This document shows positions 12,501 to 24,377 of a stretch of DNA of 64,000 bases, piece by piece (position 1 is the stretch's first letter; each line of letters begins with the position of its first letter). The DNA lies in NCBI GenBank assembly GCA_020465985.1, contig JAANYP010001790.1:62001-126000 (forward strand). The letters are read 5' to 3'. Source of the stretch: Centrapalus pauciflorus. Taxonomy: Eukaryota; Streptophyta; Magnoliopsida; Asterales; Asteraceae. The notes below the pieces were generated by a model. That model saw nothing but the letters and a program-made list of their open reading frames with translations. It made no database searches and was not told where the DNA came from. Made by a program: the position numbers and the translations under genes.

Positions 12501-13003
12501 ATATTAAACAACGTCTGTCTCACATGACTGCCGTAGGTGCCCTTGTTTGAAGTATGAACCACCGCTCTATTATCATGTGCCTCAGAGATTTCCAAATGGC
12601 GATAGAGAGCGCTCTGGTTAAAGTGGGCCTACGAGCACCTGAACAAGACAGCATCCTTCTCGCCCACCATCCTGCCTACAGAGTCATCTTTAGAGGAGGC
12701 CCGGGTGACATTTTTCTAAATCAGAAGGGCTACAAAAGGTTAATGCGCTTTGAGGATCTTCCCTGTTATTCTGACGGTACTCTCAGATTGGTTAGAGCCG
12801 CGCTTACTCAAAAAGTTCAAAAATATGATGCTCAACCAGATCCAGAACAAAGATGCTCACCGAAGAAAATTCAGGATACCCTCATTGGCATTGAACTCCT
12901 GAACGAACGACTACATATGAGACAAGTGATCAGACAATTTGACGTCATCCTTGGACTCCGAGAATCTACCGACCATGCCAGAGTTCCAGGACCTCCACGT
13001 TGA
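9576..13003 (+). pseudogene. Env-like ORF of SIRE-type copia element, nearly intact
   Basis: ATG 9576 follows the acceptor-like CAG. One TAA at 9633-9635 interrupts the frame, which then runs through 9705-11339. An indel near 11262-11290, a TGA at 11412-11414 and a TGA at 12548-12550 are the other clear lesions; the frame otherwise continues to TGA 13001-13003, 16 bases before the LTR. The N-terminal third is globular and ends in a basic, aromatic-rich region. The middle is Ser/Pro/Glu-rich and disordered. The C-terminal third (about 12060-13000) is charged and conserved with the copy at 29322-31742. I see no convincing signal peptide or transmembrane span, so the membrane-fusion role implied by the name is unproven. 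Confidence 0.7.
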
Positions 13004-13006
13004 TCG

Positions 13007-13017
13007 AAAAGGGGGAG
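13007..13017 (+). other. Polypurine tract
   Basis: AAAAGGGGGAG lies two bases before the LTR start TGTTAG. It serves as primer for plus-strand DNA synthesis. The same tract, inverted, lies beside the related LTR at 29306-29318. Confidence 0.8.
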
Positions 13018-13019
13018 AT

Positions 13020-13362
13020 TGTTAGATATTTAATTTCGATCATGTGGACTTATTTTGTAATAATTATTTTGTTTATGTTGGTCTTGTATTTATTTCCTTG
13101 TAAGTGTATTTCTATGTAAAAGTCAAGGGGGCAATTGTGTCTGTGCTCCAAAGTTAATTAAAGGAGCCTAGAAATAGGCTCCTAGGGTTTTGTAATTGAG
13201 ACACGGTTGAATATTCACAATTACTTTCCAGCCGCCAACTTGATATTCTCTCTACATTCCTTTTGTCTTCTTCATCATTACACAATTATTGAGCTTGATT
13301 CTTCTTGTGTTTGATAAAAGAAACATTAAAGTGCTGATTTCTATTGGGATTACATTACAACA
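13020..13362 (+). repeat. 3' LTR of the SIRE-like copia element
   Basis: The LTR begins TGTTAGATATTTAATTTC and ends in ACAACA. It is closely related to the inverted LTR at 28940-29305, sharing the start, the ATTACACAATTATTGAGCTT stretch and the AGTGCTGAT block near the end. At 343 bp it is short for this lineage. The partner LTR is outside the window, so age and target duplication cannot be read. Confidence 0.8.
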
Positions 13363-13385
13363 CTTTACACCTTAAATCAAAGCAG

Positions 13386-14257
13386 ATATTTTTGAAGAGT
13401 ATGTGCCTTCAAGAGATGCAACATATAGCAGTGAAGATGATTCCAACAATTCTTTAGGAGACTATGATGATTTACATGTGGATCCAAAAGGTGTGTTATC
13501 AATCAACACTTATGCATCAAAACCACCTATTTATATTACGTAATTAATGTTTTTGTAGGGAAGGAAATCATGCAAGATGATACCGTTGACACTGCCAATT
13601 GTAAGGGAGGGCAATATTGTTTTGACTCTGATGCTTCTGAGGCATATTATAGTGACGATTTTGAAATGAGTGAGAAAAATTCGCTTTGTGTAATATCACA
13701 ATGTCTTATTACTTTGAATTTTACCTAACATAAGCTTATTTAATATTATCCTTGAAAAATATAATTTTTATTGACTAGGAGTATATGAAACCGATGAAGA
13801 CTGTCAACCCAATAATCCGGTTATACCAAATTCTCCTACTGGTTAGTACACCCCTTGCACATACTATTACTCATACTACATTATATTTTGTTCATTAGTC
13901 ATCTTATTCTATTCTTACAACTCAGATACACCCGACGCCGTTTCCCAAAATTCTCAAACTTTTGTATCTGAGGTTTTATTCGTGTTTGAGATATGTAAGT
14001 GGTTTTATAAAATCTTAGTGATTTTTAGGGTTTTGTTAAATTTTCATCTTTTTACTTTGTAGGGATCAAGTTGCAGGTTTATTGGTTGGATTGATCCACC
14101 AATGTGTAACAGGTCTATGGAGATTATTCCTGGGCTATTAAGAGCAAGAAATGAACTCGAAGCTTCCCTAAAAGCCAACATCAATGAAACCCGTAGATTG
14201 AAGCTAATATTGTTTGTTAGTTGGGTTGTGTTTGTAATCATCATACTATGGGTATAA
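13386..14257 (+). pseudogene. zf-GRF zinc-finger / C-terminal membrane-anchor gene, 5' end lost
   Basis: Four or five exon-like blocks are separated by GT-AG introns: acidic exons at about 13386-13490 and 13559-13670, short ones near 13780-13840 and 13926-13990, and a last exon from 14062. The last exon encodes the C-terminal half of a GRF zinc finger (CRFIGWIDPPMCNRS, then IIPGLLRARNELEAS), a short coiled segment, and one hydrophobic span (LILFVSWVVFVIIILWV) just before the TAA at 14255-14257. Small plant proteins with zf-GRF and a C-terminal membrane segment are common. The N-terminal half of the finger with its first cysteines is not in the preceding exons, so the gene is probably broken. 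The upstream exons are lost beyond the copia LTR. It converges on the MULE transposase gene. Confidence 0.6.
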
Positions 14258-14713
14258 AGTGATATTTCTACTGTATGGGTTTAAAGGGATATTTCTACAG
14301 TATGTGTTGTTTTTGGTTATGTAAGGCTTTAAATGTATCTCTGCCACTTTTGTAATGATATTTTGGCAATGAATGAAAGTGGTACAAGATGAATTTCGCT
14401 CCAACTTGCACCTGCTTTTATTGTAATGATATTTTGTAATGATATTAGTTTATCTAATAAGAAGCAATCAATATAAAAAATAAACAAGCAATCAATAAAG
14501 AAGTTAAAGGAAACTGGGATGATGATTTAACATTAAACAAAAGATGATGCAACCACATAATGTTAAGTTACATACCCAGCATATTGTTTTTCAACCACAT
14601 AATAAACAAAAGATAAGTAATTTAAGTTACAAACCCAATATTGTTTTTAGACAAAAAAAAAAAAAAAAAGAAACTAGATCTGCACTGGATCAACGTTGCA
14701 AGTTCAATCTTCT
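14258..14713. other. Intergenic gap between convergent MULE-locus genes
   Basis: No gene is seen. The stretch is AT-rich and contains a poly-A run at 14653-14669, with polyadenylation-like signals expected for two converging genes. Confidence 0.5.
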
Positions 14714-15668
14714 TCATTGTCCTTGTCCATCTACAGTCTTCTCCTTGTGTTTCCCTGCATCAGCCTTGCAACTTCTTGCATTGTGACCTATAGCCTTGCA
14801 CTTTGCACACTTCCTGCCCCCTACTTCACTTCCAGAAGGCATCTGTTGGCCCTTGCAACTCCTTGAGTTATGCCCAACGTTGTGACATTTAGCACATGTG
14901 ACTGATTTCCCAGATCTTGAAAATTTACCATCCCTTACAATCGGTTGACTCATCTCATCGGCAGCTTTCCTTCCATTATTTTTTGGCCTACCTACTTGTG
15001 TATGATGATGTGGTGGTTTAAGTGTAGTAGGAAAAGATGATTTTGGCCACAATTGGATTCCGTTAATTGGATCAATTTTGTAGCTATACACTTTCTTCCA
15101 AGTATCAAGCAAATAACAATGGTGAACCCAACTTTCTGGTAAGCCAACTTATTCCCCGTTTAGTGCCATGTTCCATATAGTGGCAACAACATGTTTACAG
15201 GGCATTCCTGTTAACTCCCATCTCCTACATGAGCATGTCTTTGCAATCATATCTACCATAAATTAGTCTTTCCATGGACCATTAACTTGAAACTTATGAT
15301 TACCATTCCATTGCACGTTGTAACTAGAAGCTTCATGTTTGATGGCTGCTAACATTTTACTAGCATTTGGGGTCAAAGGTCCATCAGCTTTATCAATCAC
15401 TTTTTGCACATTGACAATTCTTTTCGTTAAATAAGTCCTGATGTACTCTAAGCATGTTATTATTGGCTTGTCTCTACCATCTACTAGTTGCCTATTAAAT
15501 ACTTCACATATACTGTTCAATAATACATCAGAAACACACCTGCCTGTAAAGGATTTTTTTTATTTAAGTTAGACAATATCATTAATTAAACAAAGCATAG
15601 TAATGATATTTATTCAAGTAAAACAATACCTGTGAAATGTGACTTACTCCAATGTTGTGGAGGTATTG
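14714..15668 (-). pseudogene. MULE transposase, C-terminal part with SWIM finger and zinc knuckles
   Basis: Read on the minus strand from 15668, the first exon continues the transposase with IPPQHWSKSHFTG. An 86-base GT-AG intron (15544-15629) follows. The next exon gives RCVSDVLLNSICEVFNRQLV, then a SWIM finger (CSCRRWELTGMPCKH) at about 15195-15245. The tail carries two CCHC knuckles (CAKCHNVGHNSRSC and CAKCKAIGHNARSC) at about 14770-14910. SWIM and knuckle motifs at the C-terminus are standard for MULE transposases and bind DNA. In-frame stops at about 15263 and 15150 show it is not functional. It is the severed half of the gene at 24378-26868. Confidence 0.85.
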
Positions 15669-16061
15669 CCTTCTGTTGGGAATTCGTATGGTTTTTCATA
15701 AAAACATAAACATTAATCATATTAACGCACAACGGAAGCTTTTTAAAATCACGAATTTTGTACACGGATCATCAAGTATACATAAGATAAGTAATCATGA
15801 AAGCATTAAAAATCCGTACCTTTGTATTCGTTGACAAGAATACACGAATGATATGCTTTTGGTATCCACCGGTGATGACACGGTCGAGCGGCGCCAGGTA
15901 TGCAATTAAGCACACGAAGAACGGGGAAAAACTCAACACACACAAATTCGTGTGTATTTGGTATGGCTGAGTTGGCCACCACACACACACAAACACCTTC
16001 AAATGTGTGTGTGCGCCTACCACTTCAAAATGTAGGTTACTCCACATTTCACATATATATC

Positions 16062-16223
<162 letters not shown>

Positions 16224-16377
16224 TAAGAGTTTTAGTTTTTTAATCAAACTCTAATATAATAATATAATATATATCTCAAAAATTATCTTTATTATTTAAA
16301 CCTTATATAATTATCTCTATAATTATATATCTAATAAATAATATTTATATTTTATATATTATCTAATAATATATAAA

Positions 16378-17937
16378 TGTAACATCCCATTTTTGGGATA
16401 GGTACGTGGAATTATTTCATTGGATTAATTATTTAATTTGGGACCCGGGAATATAAATTTGTATTTTATGATAATGGGATCGGATATTGGGTGTCGGACC
16501 GAGTTAAACCGAAAACGTATATATTGGTTGCTTCTTTTGTTTCTTGAATTCATTCCAAAGCCAAAGCTGAAAGTGTGAGTGTGTGTATTGTGATTTCAGC
16601 AGCCAAATCAGAGAGTGAAGCTCCAGATTCGTGATTACAGCCTCTCAATTCGTCGTCATCTTCTTGTGTGGTTTGGAAGTAAGTTTTGAGCTCAAATTTG
16701 CGGATTAATTGTTGTTCATTGTTGATAAGTAGTTGAATTGAGTCTATTGTGTTTATAAGTGAAGTCGAGTCTATATTTGTGGTTAAAATCGAGCTGAAAT
16801 GGGTTGGGGATTGAATCCCCTGGCTGTTAAGAAAACAGAGCAATTCTGCTGCTGCTCGACGGTGAGCGCGGCCGCGATCCCCTGATCGCGGGCCGCGATG
16901 TTCTTGAGTGATCGCAGGCGGTTTAGCCTGAGCGCGGCCGCGACCGCGATGGTCAGTGCGGCCGCGATGCGACTGGGGTTTCGGGTCAGGTTTTTGGGTT
17001 CTGTGAGTCATGTGTTCGGGTCTTTGGGGTCTCGTGAGTTGTTGGGAATTGTGTATAGGGTTGTTGCGTCGAGATTGTGATATTGAGTTATGATGTTGTG
17101 ATTTCAGGGTCTCGCGTCGATAGGGTAGGGAAAGGGCAGGGAACCAAGACTTAGTATTGTGTCTTCAGGGCAGGTGAGTTTGCATGTTTTTCTTGAGAAA
17201 CTTGTACGATTATTTATTTATACTTCCATGATCTTTTATTGAGCTTTTCACGAGATATCTTGAGTTTTCTTACAAGCTTTTATTGAGATATTATCATGCA
17301 TGTATTACTGTGCTTTATTGAGAACTGTGCTTGTGATATGAGATTTGAGACACTTGAGCTATCGAGATACTAAACCGTACGGCTGGGCAGGGGTTGGGTC
17401 GCTCCCGATTTCCTTTCGAGTCCTGACGACTGCTTTGTGCGGTCTAGGGATTTGGGTACGTGGATTCATCCACACGAGTTGAGTACCTATTTGAGCTACT
17501 TTGTGGGATCTCATTTTTTCGTTTAGTAGAGAACGCTAAACGTTTTATTATCGAGTTATTTATTTATTGAGTTTCATAATCGTACGCTAACCCTTGCATT
17601 CTCACCAGGCGTTAGATGACCTGTGTGTGTTGTCGTGTGTATCTCAGGTGACCAAAGCGTTAGTAGGCCCACTAGACCGAAGTAGGTTTGTTGTTTTCTA
17701 CTCGAGTAGTTGTTAGCTACCCTGTGTAGAGGTAGTTATATTTTGTGGGATGTTTGTATGTACTTCGGATAGGTTATGTTATGTTCAGGGATTTCCGTGA
17801 CTGTCGTTGTGTAATTAAAGTTTTAAAATTATCGGGTTTTCACGTATGTGCCTTGGGAATAGTGTAGGTGTTATTATATTATGTCACGGATGATGTGTTA
17901 TTTACATGACATTGTGGATTAGTTCGAGGGTGTTACA
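16378..17937 (+). repeat. Gypsy solo LTR with perfect target duplication
   Basis: The 1560-bp sequence runs from TGTAACATCCC to GGTGTTACA and is flanked by ATAAA at 16373-16377 and 17938-17942. No internal element sequence remains, so it is a solo LTR left by LTR-LTR recombination. The right LTR of the host copia element preserves the empty site at about 23961-23975. The start, with GTACGTGGAATTATTTCATTGG, resembles the minus-strand LTR at 40533-42473, so it belongs to a related chromovirus-type family. A GC-rich block with repeated GCGGCCGCGA palindromes lies at about 16860-16970. Confidence 0.92.
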
Positions 17938-18353
17938 ATAAATGACTAGATAATTATTTATAATTATCTCTATTTATTTGTTTATAATTATCCATCTAGT
18001 TATCCCATGATTAGATGATAATATCAATTCAACTAAATATATCTTTTATTTAATATCTAATAATAAATAAAAGACTAGATAATTATTATTTAATTATCAT
18101 CCAATGACAATTAAATCACTACAATATCTAATATTGCATTTTTAGTCCCCGTACTTTGAGATATAATTAATCATCCATTAATTTAATCTCATTGATCATT
18201 TGGTGTCATAAACAATATCCAATATTATCTATTCAATAGTTTAATTGCATCTTCTCAGTTGTGCTCATCGGTGTGACCCTCAAGTGTTTATGAAATCAGC
18301 CATGATGCAGTAGTAATGTCATCTTTACACACCATATACTAATATACTCCCAC

Positions 18354-18366
18354 TTGTGTAAGACGA
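18354..18366 (-). other. Polypurine tract of the nested copia element
   Basis: On the minus strand the sequence reads CAAGTGGGAGTA, immediately before the left LTR. AAGTGGGAG is the usual form of this tract in several plant copia lineages. Confidence 0.7.
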
Positions 18367-21300
18367 CATACTGTCCTGCAGCATGCGCCTAAAGGAGGTC
18401 ATGGCTAGACACTTTAGGCAACCAAGGTCATAAAAACTCTGACTCCCATTTGGGCATTCTTGATGAAACAACCTTCCAAAAAGAAACTTAGGTTATATCC
18501 CATGCATCGCGATATTTCAATGTGAAAGCTAGGCATGGATTAGATCAACCGTAGCAGTCAGGATTATGTTTCTCGTCTCCCTAATCTCATACTGAACTGT
18601 AACAAACAGAGTAGAACACATCAGTTCTGTCCGAGCATGGCCATGCATTTCTGTCAATATCGATCGTCGAGGGGCCCAGAAATATCTCTTCTTAGTTAAA
18701 AGAAGGTGCAAATCCCATATTGACTATCTAGGCCTCCAGCACGACCCCCACTGCAACCAGCCTCGAACCGTTATGATCACCCAGTTATGGATGACGTTAG
18801 GTTAGGCCAAATGTACAGCAGCACCCACACTAAAGTACGTAGACATCTCAGGTACTAAGGATTACCTTTTTGAGACGACTCATGACTATGATCCATAAAG
18901 TGGTCTCAATCGGTAGGTCAATCCAATATTTGTTCGCAACAAATACCTGTGAATTTGGTCCAACCTTTGCTATATTCATCACCCATGAATATCAACCAAA
19001 AACCATAGTAGCCTTTTAATTCTCTTGTGGTTCCCACGACAACAAGCAGCTATGGAATAGTTTTAGAATAACTTGAAATTTATTCTTTGATTTCTAAAAC
19101 ATGCAAAATAGAACAACATTAAAGATATCATGTTGATCTCCTTTATCTCAATAAACACAACATGACTTCCATCAATAAAATGCTACTGTTCCTTTATCAA
19201 AGGTAACGGTAGCACGATCTATCGAAAAATTAATTTCAGACATGATCTTAGTGGGAGTGTTCTCTAGTTAACTGACTTAACTTCCATTACCGTTTATCTT
19301 TCAAAAATGACACTAGTTCTTTATTACAACTTCTTGTAATATTATTCAGACCCATTCTGAATCTCCTTACAAATTTATATCCATTATCTTTAGAGGAACT
19401 GGTAAATCACTCATAAAGACACCAGGATCAAAATTTAGGAGCTCTAGCAATTCAGATTAATTGCTACTAGTGGTACGTTTAGATGTTTAGTCATGAATCT
19501 GACAGTATGCGGTTTATCTATATCTTAACTTAATAACATTGTGTTCAAAATTTTTGATATGTATCTATAACCACCAGAACCTGGTTATCTACAAAATTTC
19601 GTTGTGGTGTTCCATCAAGTTTGCCGAAGAGTGTTTAAACAAGTCAAAGGCTACTACTTGATTAATCATCACACAAGTTGTATACATTTCACATGTAATT
19701 TTATAAAATGTGATTACTTCTTGTCTAAACAATCCTGACTCATCAAGTCTTTAATTGTTTCTGACAAGTTAAGTGAATTAACCTCCATGTAACTCATTTA
19801 CATTTAATTCTGCATTTTATTAGTTTCATCTATATAATCACAGGTGACTATCCAACTCATATAATCTCTTGAACTAACTTTCAAGAATTAACAAGTTCAA
19901 TGAAACTGCATTTGAACACTTGAACAATTTACACAACAACATGGTAACCCTTTTTATCTGAATATGACTACTAGCTTGTCCAATCTCTATTGACAATTTA
20001 CTATTCAAGTTCCACTTGAATCAATAGTCTATAATCATGGCTTAGTAATATCAAACAATAGGAATTTCAAGCAACAAATTTTCAACTCCAAAAATTTCTT
20101 TATTAATCCCAAAAATATTTGCAAGAAATTCAACTACAAAGTTGTTTACCACACCATGATAAACTATTGATGACATGAAAAATAGTGTCTAGCAGAGTAT
20201 TCTCTAAGATGTCTCTATACTCCCACTGAATCTATCATCTCTTTTCACTTCATTTTAGTCGTTGCAGACATTATGCATAAAACTTTGTTCAATTGGGTAT
20301 CACATATCCAAGAACAATAGAAGTGACAGATTCAGATACACGAAGTCTCAATGCGGTTAACCTTGACCGTTTCCAAGTACTTGGGACAATTCCTTTCCCA
20401 GTGCCCAGTTTCCTAGCACTCAAAGAATTTGTCATCCTTGGATTTGACTTCTATGGTTCTAGGTTATAGCTACTTGTTAGCTTTAACCTCCGGCTTGGAA
20501 ACTTACTTTCCCTTCCGTCTCTTTCCCTATCTTCTCTCCTTAATCATTCCCTTAGCAGTCTATAACATCTGACGCAGCCCACTGATCATCTTCTCCGTGC
20601 ATATTGTAACAAATTACAAATTGCTAAAATTCCTTCAATAAGGAATTGAGAATCAGATTCGCGGTCATGTCCTGTGTCACGGGTTACCCAATTCTGCTAA
20701 GATGATCCAGATAACCTTTCATCTTCAGCAAATGGGGTCTAGCAGCTGTTCCTTCTGCCATTCTGTAGGAGCTCAGAGCCCTAGTTGTATGTGTTTCTCA
20801 GTCCGAGCTTGAGTCTAGAACATATCCTTTAGTCGGCGATACATCTGGCAAGCTGAGACGTCCATAAGGCTAGTCCGCAGCTCAGATGTCATGGTCGCTA
20901 GCATTAGACAGGCAACATTGACCGAATCCTCAGAGTGCTTCTTGTGGAGATTTCTCTCCTCAACTGTAGCAGTCTCTGCAAGAGCAGGTTCTGGTGCCCT
21001 TTCCAGAGTATACGACTTTCACTCTGTACTCAGAACATTTGTCAGATCTTATTCCCAGTTCAGGAAGTTGCCTCTTTTGAGTTCTCCATATCCCGAATGG
21101 ACCTCAAAGTAGCAACATGTACTTTTGGGGAGGATTTTCAAGTGGGGGAAGGATATTGACGTTATCATTGTTGTTGTTACTGTTATTGTCATTGTTATTA
21201 TTAAACCGCTTCTACCTCTGCCTCTTTCAACCATCTAAACATTTTTCAAAAATTAGTATTTGATTAACCATTAATAAATCAATAACCCAAAATTTAGAAA

Positions 21301-23715
21301 ATGATTTATTAATCCTAAGAACCATTTTACTTATTCATGCACCCAACGGAGGCTGAACCTACATGAATAAGCTACTCAGGCAGGCAACTTATTACCAATT
21401 ACAACCCCTTTGCAACTCTTAGATCTTATGAGATTTTCAATTTCTTAAATTGATCATGTTTAATCTCATCCACACCTTGGCAACAGTCTTACTAAAAAAC
21501 CACCACTGACACACACCGTATAACAAATGCAAGTTACTGGCCCAAGTCTCACTTAGGATCCGTAGTGCTTACCTCACAGCTCTCAGAGTTTGCGGCGTAA
21601 GCACCCAACGAATGCTGAACCTACTTACGACGACCGGTCACCGTGAGTGCCACTATATGGACGGTGTGTTGTGTCAGATTTTTTAATTTGAGTTTATAAC
21701 CAGTCACTTACCAAGAACTAGTGGCCAGTCAGGTTAGTCAGCGGGCAGGATCCTTTCGGTTCTAAACCTCTCGGAAATTCCTACAACCATAGCCCTAGCG
21801 TGACTGTCCTAGACACCACCTATTCTGGTAAACAATCCAGTTAATGTACCAGTTTTAAGAATTTTAACTCGTTGATCATATGAGATTTTAAAAATATATC
21901 TTCTTTTATTTGAAAACTAATTTCATAAAAATGTCATATCTAACACCTGACAAAATAATTAAAGTTTCCAATTTAAACTTTCTTTTAAATACTTTAATTG
22001 TTTATAAAAAATGATTGTAGTTTTAATTTCTTTATTTATCGATCTACTTTATCACCACAACCACGCAGATATAGATAATGCATAAAGAAATAAAACATAC
22101 AACCACACGATGACATAGCCGTGCCAAAAACTAAATTGGTTTCCGAGAGCCATACAGAAAAACCAATTAGGTCAAAACCTAAGGGACAAAATCAACACAC
22201 AAGGCAAGAAGGTTGAACTCTTTCAGCTCCCACTAGCCTCAGCATCCGATAATGTCTCCGAGCGTCCTTGATGGATGACCTCCTTCTTGATGGACACCTT
22301 CGCCAAGATTTTTTTTTTACATAATTTTAATCTAAATACATTTACCTATTTTCTAACCTATTACAGATTACATCTTAAAACCGTGATTCCAATGGCACGC
22401 AGGCCTTCCCAAAAATAACCAATAATAAAAATAGAAAACATTAAGATTAAATAAACAACCATCACATATAAAGGGGTCTCAAGGCTCCGCTATGTCATAA
22501 GCATAAATAAAGCAGTAATGCATGTAAATAATCCAGAATTTATTTTCATCTTCCCATGAAAATAATTCCAAAACCAATTAATCCACCATTAATTGAAGTA
22601 AACATGTCCAATATCGTTCTTAAATTTAAATACGATTCGTAAACTCAAAATTTAGGAACACTTTCCATAATTAGAAACTTTTTCCCAAAAAATTCAAATT
22701 TAATTCCATCTTTACATTATCTTTGGATTCATAACTATACTTTTCTTAAAATATTCAATTAACAATTCAAACACCTTTGAAACTTAAACTTACTATTTTA
22801 AGAAACTTTTTATTAAACAACCTTTAATAAATATAGTTATTATTTTCAAATAATATTGATAAATAATTTAAACTTTCTTTAAATATTTATCAATTAACTA
22901 TTATTTAATTGAAAACACCTTTCCAGAAATAAATAAACTTTATTTAAAATGTCAATTTTCTAAATAAACAAATTTACCAATAAATATGTCTTTTAAAAAA
23001 ATTTAAAGAAAATTGATCATCTTTAAATAACACCAAAAACTTTCTTTATGGTTTTAAACGATTTCTACCAAAAACGTTAATGTCGATATTAAATCTCAAA
23101 ACATTAAACCATGACCGAACGAGCAACTCAAAGTCACGATTTCATCAATTTGAAAGTAGAATTCTTAAATTAAACTCTCTTTAATTTTATAATGCATTTT
23201 ATGGAACTAAATATTAAATGCATAAATTAAATCCAGTTTATAAATTAAAATTACCATTAATTTTAATTTCAGCATTAAAACTTAACTTTTAGTTAAAACC
23301 GATTTAATTTAAACGACGAATTACCGGAAAACGTAAACGAACCAATTTAGTTAACCGACTCATACTCGGGTTCAATAACCCATATGAACCGAAAGCAAGT
23401 AGGGTATTAAACCCTTTGACGGCTGAAATTAATCGAAGTCTTTAATCAACTCACTTTGATTATTTCGATTTCCTTATTCCAATTAATCATTTAATTATCG
23501 AATCGAATAATATTTAAACCGATTTGTGAATTTTATAAAACTAAAGTCTCCCACTTTAATTTTATAAAACCGAAACATATATTTTGTCACAAATGTTTAA
23601 ATATTAATGACCAAACATTTTTGATTTATTGATCCGATTTTAACGCATTTAATTTAATCGTTCGAGTTTAACCGTGAATTAAACGACACGACGGAACAAA
23701 CAATCCATCACCTCG
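18367..23715 (-). other. Decayed interior of the nested copia element, gag relic only
   Basis: On the minus strand at about 20345-20450 the reading ECxETGHWERNCPKYLE is the remains of a CCHC knuckle typical of copia Gag, preceded by a Lys-rich stretch and interrupted by a stop. Elsewhere in the 5.3 kb I find no catalytic motif of protease, integrase, RT or RNase H. A GTT/ATT-rich low-complexity patch lies at about 21158-21205. The tRNA primer site expected near 23700 is not recognisable, probably because the inner edge of the right LTR is deleted or diverged. Confidence 0.5.
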
Positions 23716-23721
23716 GCTACC

Positions 23722-24372
23722 ACACACACACACAAACACCTTCAAATGTGTGTGTGCGCCTACCTCTTCAAAATGTAGGTTACTCCACATTTCACATATA
23801 TATCCTATATATATATATTATTAATTAAGAGTTTTAGTTTTAATCAAACTCTAATATAATATATATCTCAATGATTATCTTTATTATTTAAACCTTATAT
23901 AATTATCTCTATAATTATATATCTATTAAATAATATATATCTTTTATATATTATCTAATAATATATAAATGACTAGGTAATTATTTATAATTATCTCTAT
24001 TTATTTGTTTATAATTATCCATCTATTTATCCAATAATTAGATGATAATATCAATTCAAATAAATACATCTTTTATTTAATATCTATTAATAAATAAAAG
24101 ACTAGATAGTTATTACTTAATTATCATCCAATGACAATTAAATCACTACAATATCTAATATTGCATTTTTAGTCCCCGTACTTTGAGATATAATTAATCA
24201 TCCATTAATTTAATCTCAATGATCATTTCATCTCACAAACAATATCCAATATTATTTATTCAATAGTTTAATTGCATCTGCTCAGTTGTGTTCATCGGTG
24301 TGACCCTCAAGTGTTTTATGAAATGAGCCATGATGCAGTAGTAATGTCATCTTTACACACCATATACTAACA
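23722..24372 (-). repeat. 5' LTR of the nested copia element, inner part diverged or lost
   Basis: It matches 15975-16377 plus 17938-18353 of the left LTR with small differences. On the minus strand it starts TGTTAGTATATGGTGTG. Left of 23722 similarity to the left LTR stops, so about 300 bp of the inner end is missing or unrecognisable. Confidence 0.75.
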
Positions 24373-24377
24373 CCTTC

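Larger units (their letters stand above)
1..13362 (+). mobile_element. SIRE-like Ty1/copia retrotransposon with env-like gene, 5' end outside window
   Basis: Order of parts is leader, gag with long coiled-coil extension, protease-integrase-RT-RNase H, spacer, env-like ORF, polypurine tract, LTR. Integrase before reverse transcriptase is the Ty1/copia order, and an extra ORF between pol and the 3' LTR is typical of the SIRE lineage. The 5' LTR and primer binding site lie left of the window. All coding parts carry stops or frameshifts, so the copy is dead. An alternative is that gag-pol ends in its own LTR near 7840, where a purine tract is followed by an LTR-like start, and the env-like part belongs to a second element. 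I prefer one element because the env-like ORF runs directly into a clear polypurine tract and LTR. Confidence 0.75.
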
